Assembly: GCF_003710085.1 (NCBI RefSeq)
Contig: NZ_CP033324.1
Span: forward strand, 3,845,501-3,909,500
DNA length: 64,000 bases
Reading direction: 5' to 3'
From: Nocardioides pantholopis
GTDB lineage: Bacteria > Actinomycetota > Actinomycetes > Propionibacteriales > Nocardioidaceae
Part shown: positions 10,563 to 18,498 of the stretch, piece after piece
Layout of the letters: every line of letters begins with the position of its first letter
Position numbering within the stretch: position 1 is the stretch's first letter
Notes under the pieces: model-generated
Told to the model about the DNA's origin: nothing
Seen by the model: the letters and a program-made list of their open reading frames with translations, nothing else
Databases searched by the model: none
Translations under genes and position numbers: made by a program

Positions 10563-11501
10563 GTGCCCGTGCCCGTGATCGAGACCGCGGCGCTGACCAA
10601 GCGCTACCCCAGCGTGACCGCGCTGGACGGGCTCGACGTGCGCGTGGACGAGGGCGTCACCGGCCTGGTCGGCGCCAACGGCGCCGGCAAGTCGACGTTC
10701 ATCAAGATCCTGCTCGGGCTGATCCCCGCGACCGACGGCGAGGCGCACGTGCTCGGCCACGACGTACGCACCGAGGGCGCCACGATCCGGGGGCTGGTGG
10801 GCTACATGCCCGAGCACGACTGCCTCCCCGCCGACGTGTCCGCGAGCGACCTGGTCGTGCACCTGGGCCAGATGTCCGGACTGCCCCACGCCGCCGCCCG
10901 GGAGCGGGCCGCCGACGTGCTGCGCCACGTCGGGCTGGCCGAGGAGCGCTACCGGCCGATCGGGGGCTACTCGACGGGCATGAAGCAGCGGGCCAAGCTC
11001 GCCCAGGCACTCGTGCACGACCCGCGGCTGGTGCTCCTCGACGAGCCCACCAACGGCCTGGACCCGTCCTCGCGCGACGACATGCTGGCCCTGGTCCGCC
11101 GGATCGGCACGGACTTCGGCATCGCGGTGCTGGTCACCTCCCACCTGCTCGGCGAGCTGGAGCGGGTCAGCGACAGCATCGTCGTGCTCGACGGCGGCCG
11201 GCTGCTGCGCTCCTCTGCCACCACCGACTTCCTGAACACCACCGGCAGCCTGCTGGTCGAGGTCCAGGGCCGCCCGGACGCGGACCGCCTGCTCGGCCAG
11301 GCGCTGGTCGACGCCGGGCTCGCGGCGCGGCCCGCCCAGGGGCGGCTGGTCGAGGTGGACGTGCGCGACGAGCACACCCGCGACCAGGTCCGCGACCTCA
11401 CCGTCGACCTCGGCCTCGGGCTGGTGCGGATGCAGGAGCGCCACCACCGCATCGAGGACGTCTTCCGCGAGGGAGGCGCCGGCCATGTCCAGCCCGTCTG
11501 A
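10563..11501 (+). CDS. ABC exporter ATP-binding protein (first copy)
   Basis: 312 residues, GTG start. Walker A GANGAGKST (37-45), signature YSTGMKQRAKLAQAL, Walker B LVLLDEPTNGLDP and switch His in VTSHLL. The C-terminal ~90 residues form the extra domain usual in ABC-2-type exporters (CcmA/NatA-like). It is the first gene of a four-gene cassette in the order ATPase-permease-ATPase-permease. It overlaps the following permease by 17 bases, so the two are coupled and probably form one half of a heteromeric exporter. Substrate unknown. Confidence 0.92.
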   Translation: MPVPVIETAALTKRYPSVTALDGLDVRVDEGVTGLVGANGAGKSTFIKILLGLIPATDGEAHVLGHDVRTEGATIRGLVGYMPEHDCLPADVSASDLVVHLGQMSGLPHAAARERAADVLRHVGLAEERYRPIGGYSTGMKQRAKLAQALVHDPRLVLLDEPTNGLDPSSRDDMLALVRRIGTDFGIAVLVTSHLLGELERVSDSIVVLDGGRLLRSSATTDFLNTTGSLLVEVQGRPDADRLLGQALVDAGLAARPAQGRLVEVDVRDEHTRDQVRDLTVDLGLGLVRMQERHHRIEDVFREGGAGHVQPV

Positions 11502-12384
11502 GCGACCGAGCGGGGTCATCCACGACCTCGGCTACCGGCCCTACACGGGGCCGCGCCTCGGCGAGGGCGCCGTGGCGTGGTCGTTCCTCATCACCGGGCT
11601 GCGCAACACCTACGGCCTGGGCCGCTCCGGGCGCTCCAAGGTGCTCCCGATGATCCTGCTGGCGACGATGCTGCTGCCCGCGCTGATCCTGGTCGGGGTG
11701 CTGGTCCAGGCCCGCGACCTGCTGGGACTCGACAGCCAGATCGTGGCCTACTCGACCTACCCCCTCACCACCCAGCTGGTGATCTCGGTCTTCGTCGCCG
11801 CCCAGGCCCCCGCGCTGGTCTCGCGCGACCTTCGGTTCCGCACGATCACGCTCTACCTGGCGCGCCCGATGCGGCGCAGCACCTACGTGCTGGTCCGGCT
11901 GGCCTCGCTCGCCGTGGCCACCTTCCTGCTGATCGGGGCCCCGCTGCTGCTGATGTACGTCGGCGGCGTGCTCGCCGACCTGCCGCTGGGCCGCGAGACC
12001 GGCCGGTTCCTCGGCGGCCTGGTCGGCGCGCTGCTGCTCGCGGCCTGCCTGGCCGGGCTGGCCGCGGTGATGGCCTCGCTGACCGTACGCCGCGGGCTGG
12101 CGGCCGCGGGCGTGATCGTGGTGCTGGTCGTCACCTACACGGTGGTCTCGACGATCCAGGGCATCGCGACCGAGACCGACCACGACACGGTCGGCCAGGT
12201 CGCCGGGCTGTTCTCGCCGTACACGCTCGTCAACGGGGTGCAGAGGTTCCTCTTCGACTCCCCGGCCGCGACCCCGACGCCGCCCGAGGGCACGGGGATG
12301 GGGCTGCTGTACCTGGTCGCGGTGGCGCTCTGCGTGCTCGGCTCGGTCGGGGCGCTGCTGCTGCGCTACCGGAGGGTGGACTGA
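11485..12384 (+). CDS. ABC-2-type permease (first copy)
   Basis: 299 residues with about six hydrophobic segments (for example MILLATMLLPALILVGVLV, AGLAAVMASLTV, AGVIVVLVVTYTVV and a last one near the C-terminus). The N-terminal ~50 residues are cytoplasmic, with the short motif HDLGYRPYTGPRLG seen in this permease type. It starts inside the preceding ATPase gene and its TGA overlaps the next ATG (TGATG). The fold and context say integral-membrane partner of the flanking ATPases. Confidence 0.88.
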   Translation: MSSPSERPSGVIHDLGYRPYTGPRLGEGAVAWSFLITGLRNTYGLGRSGRSKVLPMILLATMLLPALILVGVLVQARDLLGLDSQIVAYSTYPLTTQLVISVFVAAQAPALVSRDLRFRTITLYLARPMRRSTYVLVRLASLAVATFLLIGAPLLLMYVGGVLADLPLGRETGRFLGGLVGALLLAACLAGLAAVMASLTVRRGLAAAGVIVVLVVTYTVVSTIQGIATETDHDTVGQVAGLFSPYTLVNGVQRFLFDSPAATPTPPEGTGMGLLYLVAVALCVLGSVGALLLRYRRVD

Positions 12385-13298
12385 TGAGCGAGATCCGGCT
12401 CGACCACGTCTCGCGGTGGTACCACAACGTGGTGGCGGTCAACGACGTCACGATGACGATCGGCCCGGGGGTGACCGGCCTGCTGGGCCCGAACGGCGCC
12501 GGGAAGACCACGCTGATCGCGCTGATGTCGGGCTTCCTCGCGCCGTCCACCGGCGCCGTCACGCTGGACGGCGAGCCGCTGTGGCGCAACGAGCAGGTCT
12601 ACCGCAAGCTCGGCCTGGTGCCCGAGCGCGAGGCGCTGTTCGACTACCTCACCGGGCGCCAGTTCGTCGTCGCGAACGCCGAGCTGCACGGACTGGCCGA
12701 CGCCGGCGCGGCCGCGCAGCGCGCGATCGGGCAGATCGAGATGACCGACGCCCAGGACCGGCGGATCTCGACGTACTCCAAGGGGATGCGGCAGCGGATC
12801 AAGATGGCCTCCGCCCTGGTGCACGACCCGGCCGTGCTGCTGCTCGACGAGCCGTTCAACGGGATGGACCCCCGGCAGCGGATGCACCTGATGGAGCTGC
12901 TGCGCGCGATGGGCGCGGAGGGGCGCACGGTGCTGTTCAGCTCCCACATCCTCGAGGAGGTCGAGCAGGTGGCGCGCCAGATCGAGGTCGTCGTCGCGGG
13001 CCGCCATGCGGCGTCCGGGGACTTCGGCGCGATCCGGCGGCTGATGACCGACCGCCCCAACCGCTTCGTGCTGCGCACCGGCGACGACCGCGCGATGGCC
13101 TCGGTGCTGCTGGCCGACCGGTCCGTGCGCGGCGCGCGGCTGCGGGCGGAGGGCGGCATCGAGCTGGAGGCCTCCGACTTCGGGCGGTTCAGCGAGGTGC
13201 TGCCGCGGCTGGCCCGCGAGCACGGCATCCGGCTGCTCGAGGTCTCCCCGACCGACGAGTCGCTCGAGAGCGTCTTCGCCTACCTGGTGTCCTCATGA
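12384..13298 (+). CDS. ABC exporter ATP-binding protein (second copy)
   Basis: 304 residues. Walker A GPNGAGKTT (35-43), signature YSKGMRQRIKMASAL, Walker B VLLLDEPFNGMDP, switch region SSHILEEVEQ. It differs clearly from the first ATPase of the cassette, so this is an ancient duplication and not a recent copy. Starts at the ATG overlapping the permease stop and is itself overlapped by the next ATG (ATGA). Confidence 0.92.
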   Translation: MSEIRLDHVSRWYHNVVAVNDVTMTIGPGVTGLLGPNGAGKTTLIALMSGFLAPSTGAVTLDGEPLWRNEQVYRKLGLVPEREALFDYLTGRQFVVANAELHGLADAGAAAQRAIGQIEMTDAQDRRISTYSKGMRQRIKMASALVHDPAVLLLDEPFNGMDPRQRMHLMELLRAMGAEGRTVLFSSHILEEVEQVARQIEVVVAGRHAASGDFGAIRRLMTDRPNRFVLRTGDDRAMASVLLADRSVRGARLRAEGGIELEASDFGRFSEVLPRLAREHGIRLLEVSPTDESLESVFAYLVSS

Positions 13299-14011
13299 TC
13301 TCGCCCACGATCGTCCGGCTCGGGGTGCTCAGCGTCTTCGGACGCTGGCGCGGCGTCCTGCTGCTGGTGCTGCCGGTGGTGCTGGTCGGGCTCGCGGTGC
13401 TCGTCCGGCTGCTGGTCGGCGAGGACGCCGACGCGGCCGAGAGCACCCTGAACGCCTTCGGGCTCACGGTCACGGTGCCGCTGGTCGCGCTGCTCGCCAC
13501 CAGCGGGCTGCTGGCGCCCGAGATCGACGACGGCTCCATCGCCTACCTGCTGGCCAAGCCGATCTCCCGCTACGACATCGTCGCGAGCAAGCTCCTCGTC
13601 GCCGCCGGCTGCGTGCTGGCCTTCGGCGCCGTGCCGCTGCTGGTCGCCGGCCTCGTGCTGCGCACCTCGACGCCCGAGCTGGGCGCGGGCTTCCTGGTCG
13701 CCGGGCTGGTCGGCGGCCTGGCGTACTGCTCGCTGTTCGCGCTGCTCTCGGTGCTGACCCGGCATGCAGTCGTGATCGGCCTGATCTACCTGCTGATCTG
13801 GGAGGGGCTGCTCGGCGGCCTCCTGGACGGGGTGCGCTGGCTGAGCATCACCCGGTGGGCCCGCGAGATCGTCGACGCGGTCGCCGACGTCCGGCTCGCC
13901 GGCAACCTGTCGATCTGGTACGCCGTCGTCGCCTCCGCCGTGGTCATCGCCGGCGGCGCGTGGCTGACCGGGCGGCGGCTGCGGGCGTTCAACCTGACCG
14001 GCGACGAGTAG
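13295..14011 (+). CDS. ABC-2-type permease (second copy)
   Basis: 238 residues with about six membrane segments (VLLLVLPVVLVGLAVLVRLL, VTVPLVALLATSGLLAPE, VLAFGAVPLLVAGLVL, LVGGLAYCSLFALLSVL, VIGLIYLLIWEGLLGGLL and a last one). The DDGSIAYLLAKPISRYDIVASK loop between segments is typical of ABC-2 permeases. Last gene of the cassette; its stop is followed after 10 bases by the stop of the convergent PepSY gene. Confidence 0.85.
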   Translation: MISPTIVRLGVLSVFGRWRGVLLLVLPVVLVGLAVLVRLLVGEDADAAESTLNAFGLTVTVPLVALLATSGLLAPEIDDGSIAYLLAKPISRYDIVASKLLVAAGCVLAFGAVPLLVAGLVLRTSTPELGAGFLVAGLVGGLAYCSLFALLSVLTRHAVVIGLIYLLIWEGLLGGLLDGVRWLSITRWAREIVDAVADVRLAGNLSIWYAVVASAVVIAGGAWLTGRRLRAFNLTGDE

Positions 14012-14021
14012 CCGCGCCGAC

Positions 14022-14600
14022 TCAGTCGTCGGAGTCGCTGTCAGCGGTGTCGTCGGTGTCGTCGGGGTCCGTGCGCAGCACCGCGTAGTCGGCGTCCAGC
14101 ACCACGTCCCACTCCGCCTGCTCCGCGTCGACGACCTCGACCTCGAAGGCCGCTCCCGCGTCGTCGCTGACCTCGACGTCGAGGACGGTCCCACCCTCGA
14201 CGGCACCGAGAGCGGCCTCCTCGGCGGCGCCGCGCTCCGCGTCGGTCACCGGGCGGTCGTCGGTCTCGTCCCCGTCCTCGTCCTCGCCGTCCGGCCCGTC
14301 GGTCTCCTCGCGGACCACTGTGAGGTCCTCGTCGAGGGCGACGTCGACCTCGCTGCCGTCCTCCAGGCGCACCTCGACCTCGTAGGCCTCGCCCCGGTCG
14401 TCGCTGGTCTCGACGTCGACGACAGTGCCGCCGACGGCCTCGGTGGCGGCCGCGCCGATCCGGTCGCGCTCGGCGCCGCCGACGCGCTCGCCCCCGTCGT
14501 CGGCGGTGGCGGTCCACACGGTGCCGCCGATCCCGAGGACGGCGACGGCCGCGATGGCGGGCAGGACGACGCGCTTGCTGCGAAGTGTGGGTCGGTTCAT
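14022..14600 (-). CDS. Exported PepSY-like protein with two domains
   Basis: 192 residues, ATG with AGAGAGG upstream. An N-terminal signal/anchor (VVLPAIAAVAVLGIGGTVW) is followed by two copies of a PepSY-like unit: one with VVDVETSDDRGEAYEVEVR, the other with VLDVEVSDDAGAAFEVEVV. They are separated by an acidic linker (DGPDGEDEDGDETDD), and the tail is also acidic. PepSY proteins are usually extracytoplasmic inhibitors or sensors. It lies directly downstream of a two-component system on the same strand, but behind its own promoter carrying CTGAA direct repeats. It is therefore a likely target, and perhaps a feedback partner, of that system. Confidence 0.82.
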   Translation of the reverse strand: MNRPTLRSKRVVLPAIAAVAVLGIGGTVWTATADDGGERVGGAERDRIGAAATEAVGGTVVDVETSDDRGEAYEVEVRLEDGSEVDVALDEDLTVVREETDGPDGEDEDGDETDDRPVTDAERGAAEEAALGAVEGGTVLDVEVSDDAGAAFEVEVVDAEQAEWDVVLDADYAVLRTDPDDTDDTADSDSDD

Positions 14601-14664
14601 GGGGAATGCCTCTCTGCGTGGGGTCGTCCCCGGCTGGGGACGGCCCCAGCCTGCGTCCCGGTCG

Positions 14665-14690
14665 CTGAAGGCCACCTGAACGCGTCTGAA
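14665..14690 (-). promoter_or_regulatory. Direct-repeat operator upstream of the PepSY gene
   Basis: CTGAA occurs at 14665, 14676 and 14686 on the plus strand, 11 and 10 bases apart, about 65-90 bases upstream of the PepSY ATG. Read with the gene this is TTCAG-type direct repeats, the usual arrangement for an OmpR-family regulator. The same CTGAAC pair precedes the response-regulator gene. Confidence 0.55.
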
Positions 14691-14697
14691 GATCCGT

Positions 14698-16119
14698 TCA
14701 GGACCGGCCCTCGCCAGCGGCTGCCGGGAGCCGGACCACGACGCGGGCGCCACCGGTGGGGGCCGCGGAGATCGTGACGGTCCCGCCGTGGGCGGCCACG
14801 GTCTCCCGGACGATCGCCAGCCCCAGCCCGCTGCCGCCCGCGTCGCGGGCGCGCGCCTCGTCGAGGCGCACGAACCGGTCGAGGACCCGCTCGCGCTCCG
14901 CCTCGGGGATGCCCGGCCCGTCGTCCTCCACCACCAGCTCGACGGCCGGGTCCGCACCGGCGCCGTCGACCTCCCGGACCGCCAGCCGGATCGTCGAGAT
15001 CGCGTGCCGGGCCGCGTTGTCGACGAGGTTGCGCACCACCTGGGCCAGCGCTACCTCGTCCCCGCGCACCCGGCCCGGGCCGATCCCGGCGGTGTCCACG
15101 CCGAGGCCGCCGCCCAGCCCCTCCCGACGGATCCGCCGGGCCTCCCCCAGCGCGAGGTCGTCGAGGTCGACGTCCTGGGACCTCCGCTCGTGGGGGTCGC
15201 CGGCGGCGCGGGTGAGCAGGAGCAGCTGCTCGACCAGGCGCTGCATGCGCGCGGACTCCTCCAGCACCGCCTCGGCGAGCTCGCCCTCGGGGAGCGCGGC
15301 GGGGTGGGCCCGGGCCACCTCCGCGGTCTGGCGGATGCTGGCCAGCGGGGAGCGCAGCTCGTGGGAGGCGTCGGCGACGAACTGCTGCTGCCGGTCGCGG
15401 GAGCGCTCCAGCCGGGCGAGCATCTGGTTCATCGTGCGCGCCAGCCGGTGGATCTCGTCGCGCGACGGCGGCTCGGGCACCCGGCGGTCCAGCCGGTCGC
15501 CGGTGATCTGCTCGACCTCGGTCCGGATCCGCTCGACCGGCGCGAGCGCCCGGGTCGCCACCACCCAGGTGGTGCCGCCCACGAGCAGGAGCACCAGCGG
15601 CAGGCCCACCAGCAGCGGTGGGAGCAGCGCGTCGGTCGAGTCGTCGACCTCCTCCAGCGAGGCGGCCACGACCACGACGTACTCCCGATCCCCGGACCGG
15701 ACGTCCTCGGTGACCACGACGTAGCCGTGGTCGGCGCCCGGCAGCTCCGCGGTGTCTGCGTCCTCGGCGGGCAGCGGGGCGGTGAGCGGCTGGGAGCCGC
15801 TCGCGACGGTCCCGTCGGGGGCGAGCACCTGCCAGACCAGCTCCTCGGGCTCCTCCCGGTCCTCGGGGTCGCCAGAGTCCTCAGTGTCCCCAGGGTCCTC
15901 GGCCGCGGTCCCCGGCGCCGGCGGACCCGAGGCCTCGACCTGGGCGGCCAGCTCGGCCGCGCGCTGCTCGGCGCTGGCCTCGATGCCCTCGCCCAGCGAG
16001 CCGCGCACCAGGAGCACCAGCGCGACCGCGCCCAGCAGCAGGACCAGCGCCACCACCAGCACCGCGGCGGCCGTGGTTCGCAGCCGCACCGAGGCGCGGG
16101 CCCAGCGGCGCTCAGCCAC
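14698..16119 (-). CDS. Sensor histidine kinase (OmpR-partner type)
   Basis: 473 residues, GTG start inside the response-regulator gene (8-base overlap). Membrane segment about 15-38; extracytoplasmic sensor domain about 40-165, with a very acidic stretch at 73-93 rich in Glu and Asp; second membrane segment about 166-188; HAMP about 190-240; HisKA with FVADASHELRSPLAS (His253); HATPase with NLVDNAARHA, DDGPGIP and GSGLGLAIV. It phosphorylates the adjacent regulator. The acidic sensor stretch could bind cations; the likely target protein (PepSY) is also acidic. Confidence 0.93.
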   Translation of the reverse strand: MAERRWARASVRLRTTAAAVLVVALVLLLGAVALVLLVRGSLGEGIEASAEQRAAELAAQVEASGPPAPGTAAEDPGDTEDSGDPEDREEPEELVWQVLAPDGTVASGSQPLTAPLPAEDADTAELPGADHGYVVVTEDVRSGDREYVVVVAASLEEVDDSTDALLPPLLVGLPLVLLLVGGTTWVVATRALAPVERIRTEVEQITGDRLDRRVPEPPSRDEIHRLARTMNQMLARLERSRDRQQQFVADASHELRSPLASIRQTAEVARAHPAALPEGELAEAVLEESARMQRLVEQLLLLTRAAGDPHERRSQDVDLDDLALGEARRIRREGLGGGLGVDTAGIGPGRVRGDEVALAQVVRNLVDNAARHAISTIRLAVREVDGAGADPAVELVVEDDGPGIPEAERERVLDRFVRLDEARARDAGGSGLGLAIVRETVAAHGGTVTISAAPTGGARVVVRLPAAAGEGRS

Positions 16120-16789
16120 CGTCGCTCGCCAGTCGGTAGCCCGCGCCGCGCAGGGTCTGGATCGCGGCCCGACCGAAGGGCCGGTCCACCTTGTTGCGCA
16201 GGTGGCGCACGTAGACCTCCACGATGTTCGGGTCGCCGTCGAAGTCCACGTCCCAGACCGCCTCGAGGATCTGCCGCTTGGAGACCACGTCCCCGCGGTG
16301 CCGGGCCAGAAAGGCCAGCAGCGAGAACTCCCGGGCGGTCAGCGCGATCTCCTCCTCGCCGCGCCAGACCCGCCGGGCGGCCGGGTCCACCCGCAGGTCG
16401 CCCGCCTCGAGCAGGGTCGGGCGGGGCCGGGCCCCACGCCGGGCGATCGCGCGCAGCCGCGCGGTGAGCACCGGGAACGAGAACGGCTTGGTGAGGTAGT
16501 CGTCGGCGCCGGTGTCGAGGCCCTCCACCTGGTCCCACTCGCCATCCTTGGCGGTGAGCATCAGCACCGGCGTCCAGTCCTGCTCCGCGCGCAGGGCGGC
16601 GCAGACCCGGTAGCCGTTGATTCCGGGCAGCATCAGGTCCAGCACGATCGCGTCGTACTCGTTCTCGCGGGCCAGCCAGAGCCCGTCGGTGCCGTCGTGG
16701 GCGACGTCGACCGCGAACCCCTCGGCCTCCAGGCCCACCCGCAGGGACCGTGCCAGCCGTACCTCGTCGTCGACGACGAGCACGCGCAT
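16112..16789 (-). CDS. OmpR-family response regulator
   Basis: 225 residues. The receiver domain has acidic pocket DDE, phosphoacceptor Asp51 (IVLDLMLPG) and conserved Lys in LTKPFS. The C-terminal winged helix (about 125-225) contains the usual VYVRHLRNKVD and TLRGAGYRL blocks. The start was set at the ATG 16789 because GGAGG lies five bases before it; a GTG two codons upstream overlaps that Shine-Dalgarno sequence. It probably controls its own operon and the PepSY gene through CTGAAC direct repeats. Confidence 0.93.
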   Translation of the reverse strand: MRVLVVDDEVRLARSLRVGLEAEGFAVDVAHDGTDGLWLARENEYDAIVLDLMLPGINGYRVCAALRAEQDWTPVLMLTAKDGEWDQVEGLDTGADDYLTKPFSFPVLTARLRAIARRGARPRPTLLEAGDLRVDPAARRVWRGEEEIALTAREFSLLAFLARHRGDVVSKRQILEAVWDVDFDGDPNIVEVYVRHLRNKVDRPFGRAAIQTLRGAGYRLASDGG

Positions 16790-16833
16790 GGGCACCTCCG
16801 GGGAGTCGGGACCGCCATTGTTCCCGCCCGCTC

Positions 16834-16850
16834 CTGAACCTGCGCTGAAC
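16834..16850 (-). promoter_or_regulatory. CTGAAC direct repeat, probable autoregulatory site of the two-component system
   Basis: CTGAAC at 16834-16839 and 16845-16850, 11 bases apart, 45-60 bases upstream of the response-regulator start. Same word and spacing as in front of the PepSY gene. Confidence 0.55.
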
Positions 16851-16872
16851 GCTTGCCTTGCGCTCCGCGCAG

Positions 16873-16898
16873 CGATAGATTCTTATCGAGAAACGATA
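16873..16898 (+). promoter_or_regulatory. Operator-like TATCG/CGATA half-sites before the DUF2975/XRE operon
   Basis: CGATA (16873-16877), TATCG (16884-16888) and CGATA (16894-16898) form two overlapping inverted repeats with spacers of 6 and 5 bases. They end just before the AGGAG of the first gene. This AT-richer patch stands out from the surroundings and is a likely binding site for the XRE regulator encoded next door. Confidence 0.5.
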
Positions 16899-16909
16899 GG
16901 AGATGCGTC

Positions 16910-17407
16910 ATGGGACGGTGGACGATCCTCGCGCTGCGGGTGGTGCTCGCCGCCGCGCTCGCCGGCTCCCTCGTCGTGCAGGTGGTGCTGGTCCCGCTGG
17001 CGTACCGCGACCTCGACGGCGCCGACGCCGACGTCCTGGAGGTGCGGACCCCGGTCCTGACGATCCTGGTGCTCGGCATCCTGGCCGCCCAGGTCGTGAT
17101 GGTCTGCGTGTGGCGGCTGGCGACGATGGCGCGCCGGGGCACGGTGTTCTCCTCGGCCGCCTTCCGCTGGGTCGACGTCGTCATCGGCGCGATCGCCGCC
17201 GCCTGCCTGCTCCTGCTCGCGCTGGGCGTCGTCCTCGCTCCGGGCGAGGCCGTCGCGCCCGGCCTGGTGCTGCTGATCGGGGGCGCCGCCCTGGTGGTCG
17301 CCGGGATCGCCCTGGTGGTCCTGGTGATGCGCGCGCTGCTGGCGCAGGCGGTCGACCGCGACGCCGAGGCCAGCCAGCTGCGGGCCGAGCTCGACGAGGT
17401 GATCTGA
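16910..17407 (+). CDS. DUF2975 membrane protein
   Basis: 165 residues from the ATG at 16910, which has GATAGGAG upstream. Four hydrophobic segments (about 5-27, 46-68, 90-115, 118-145) match the DUF2975 layout. Genes of this family are nearly always followed by a small Cro/XRE regulator, as here, with a TGATG overlap. The pair behaves like a membrane protein plus its repressor; the biochemical role is unknown. Confidence 0.8.
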   Translation: MGRWTILALRVVLAAALAGSLVVQVVLVPLAYRDLDGADADVLEVRTPVLTILVLGILAAQVVMVCVWRLATMARRGTVFSSAAFRWVDVVIGAIAAACLLLLALGVVLAPGEAVAPGLVLLIGGAALVVAGIALVVLVMRALLAQAVDRDAEASQLRAELDEVI

Positions 17408-17694
17408 TGCCGATCGTCGTCGACGTCGACGTGATGCTCGCCCGGCGCAAGATGTCAGTCGGGACCCTGGCCGAGCGGGTCGGGATCACCCCGGCGAACC
17501 TGGCGGTGCTCAAGAACGGCCGCGCCAAGGCGGTCCGGTTCACCACGCTCGCCGCGCTGTGCGAGGTCCTCGACTGCCAGCCCGGCGACCTGCTGCGCTG
17601 GGAGCCGGACGCGGACCCGCCCGAGACGCTCCCCGAGACGCCCCCCGAGACGCCGGAGCCTGCCGACCGGGGCACCGGCAGAATCGCCGGATGA
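17407..17694 (+). CDS. XRE/Cro-type transcriptional regulator (YozG-like)
   Basis: 95 residues. Helix-turn-helix at about 15-60 (TLAERVGITPANLAVLKNGRAKAV ... LCEVLDCQPGDLLRW), the usual core of this 65-75-residue family. It has an extra C-terminal tail with three PET-type repeats (ETLPETPPETPEP). Coupled to DUF2975 upstream and overlapping the peptidase gene by four bases. Probably represses its own operon at the TATCG/CGATA sites. Confidence 0.85.
   Translation: MPIVVDVDVMLARRKMSVGTLAERVGITPANLAVLKNGRAKAVRFTTLAALCEVLDCQPGDLLRWEPDADPPETLPETPPETPEPADRGTGRIAG
17679..17684 (+). promoter_or_regulatory. Putative internal -10 box for the peptidase E gene
   Basis: CAGAAT, six bases, then the ATG at 17691, inside the 3' end of the XRE gene. 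Suggests the peptidase is also transcribed on its own as a leaderless message. Confidence 0.4.
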
Positions 17695-18461
17695 CCCCGA
17701 CTCCCGGCACGATCCTGACCCTCGGCGGCGGCGGCTTCTCGATGGAGCCGGAGAACCCGCTGCTCGACGACTTCCTGGTCTCGCTGGCCGTCCGGCGCCG
17801 CGGGGCGGGCGACCTGCCCCGGATCTGCTTCGTGCCGACCGCGAGCGGGGACTCGCTGGACTACACGGACCGGTTCACGACCGCGTTCGCCGGTCGCGCG
17901 GAGACCAGCTCGCTGGAGCTGTTCCGGCTCTCCGAGCCCGACCAGCCCGACGCGGCCGGCCTGCGCGAGCACGTGCTCGCCCAGGACGTCATCTACGTCG
18001 GCGGGGGCAGCACCGCGAACCTGCTCGCGCTGTGGCGGCTGCACGGACTCGACGCGATCCTGCGCGACGCGCTCGCCGACGGGGTCGTGCTGGCCGGCAT
18101 CAGCGCCGGGATGAACTGCTGGTTCGAGGGCTCGGTCACCGACTCCTTCGGAGCGCTCGCCGCGCTGCCCGACGGCCTGGGCCTGCTGCCCGGCAGCGCC
18201 TGCCCGCACTACGACGGCGAGACCGAGCGGCGCCCGACGTACCTCGACCTGGTCGGCAGCGGCGTCCTGCCCGCCGGGTACGCCGCCGACGACGGCTGCG
18301 CCCTGCTGTTCCGCGACGGCGAGCTCATCGAGGCCGTCTCCTCGCGCCCCGACGCGCGCGCGTTCCGGGTGCACCGGGCCGGGGACGGCCTCGACATCGT
18401 CGACGGCACCGAGGCTCCGGAGGTGGCCGAGAGCCCGGTCGAGGTCCGCTACCTGGGCTGA
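17691..18461 (+). CDS. Peptidase E-like protein (family S51)
   Basis: 256 residues. It has the glutamine-amidotransferase-like fold of S51: LGGGGFSME near the N-terminus, YVGGGSTANLLALW, and the nucleophile elbow GISAGMNCW with the catalytic Ser. A conserved PHYD follows (ACPHYDGE). Members cleave Asp-X dipeptides or act on cyanophycin-like substrates. No signal peptide, so cytoplasmic. It overlaps the XRE gene by four bases. Confidence 0.88.
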   Translation: MTPTPGTILTLGGGGFSMEPENPLLDDFLVSLAVRRRGAGDLPRICFVPTASGDSLDYTDRFTTAFAGRAETSSLELFRLSEPDQPDAAGLREHVLAQDVIYVGGGSTANLLALWRLHGLDAILRDALADGVVLAGISAGMNCWFEGSVTDSFGALAALPDGLGLLPGSACPHYDGETERRPTYLDLVGSGVLPAGYAADDGCALLFRDGELIEAVSSRPDARAFRVHRAGDGLDIVDGTEAPEVAESPVEVRYLG

Positions 18462-18465
18462 GGGG

Positions 18466-18495
18466 CTCCGGCCGGCGCCGAGGCGCCGGCCGGAG
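18466..18495. terminator. Bidirectional terminator-like hairpin between convergent genes
   Basis: Perfect 14-bp arms CTCCGGCCGGCGCC and GGCGCCGGCCGGAG with a two-base centre, filling the 37-base gap between the stops of the peptidase and desaturase genes. Confidence 0.75.
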
Positions 18496-18498
18496 GCC

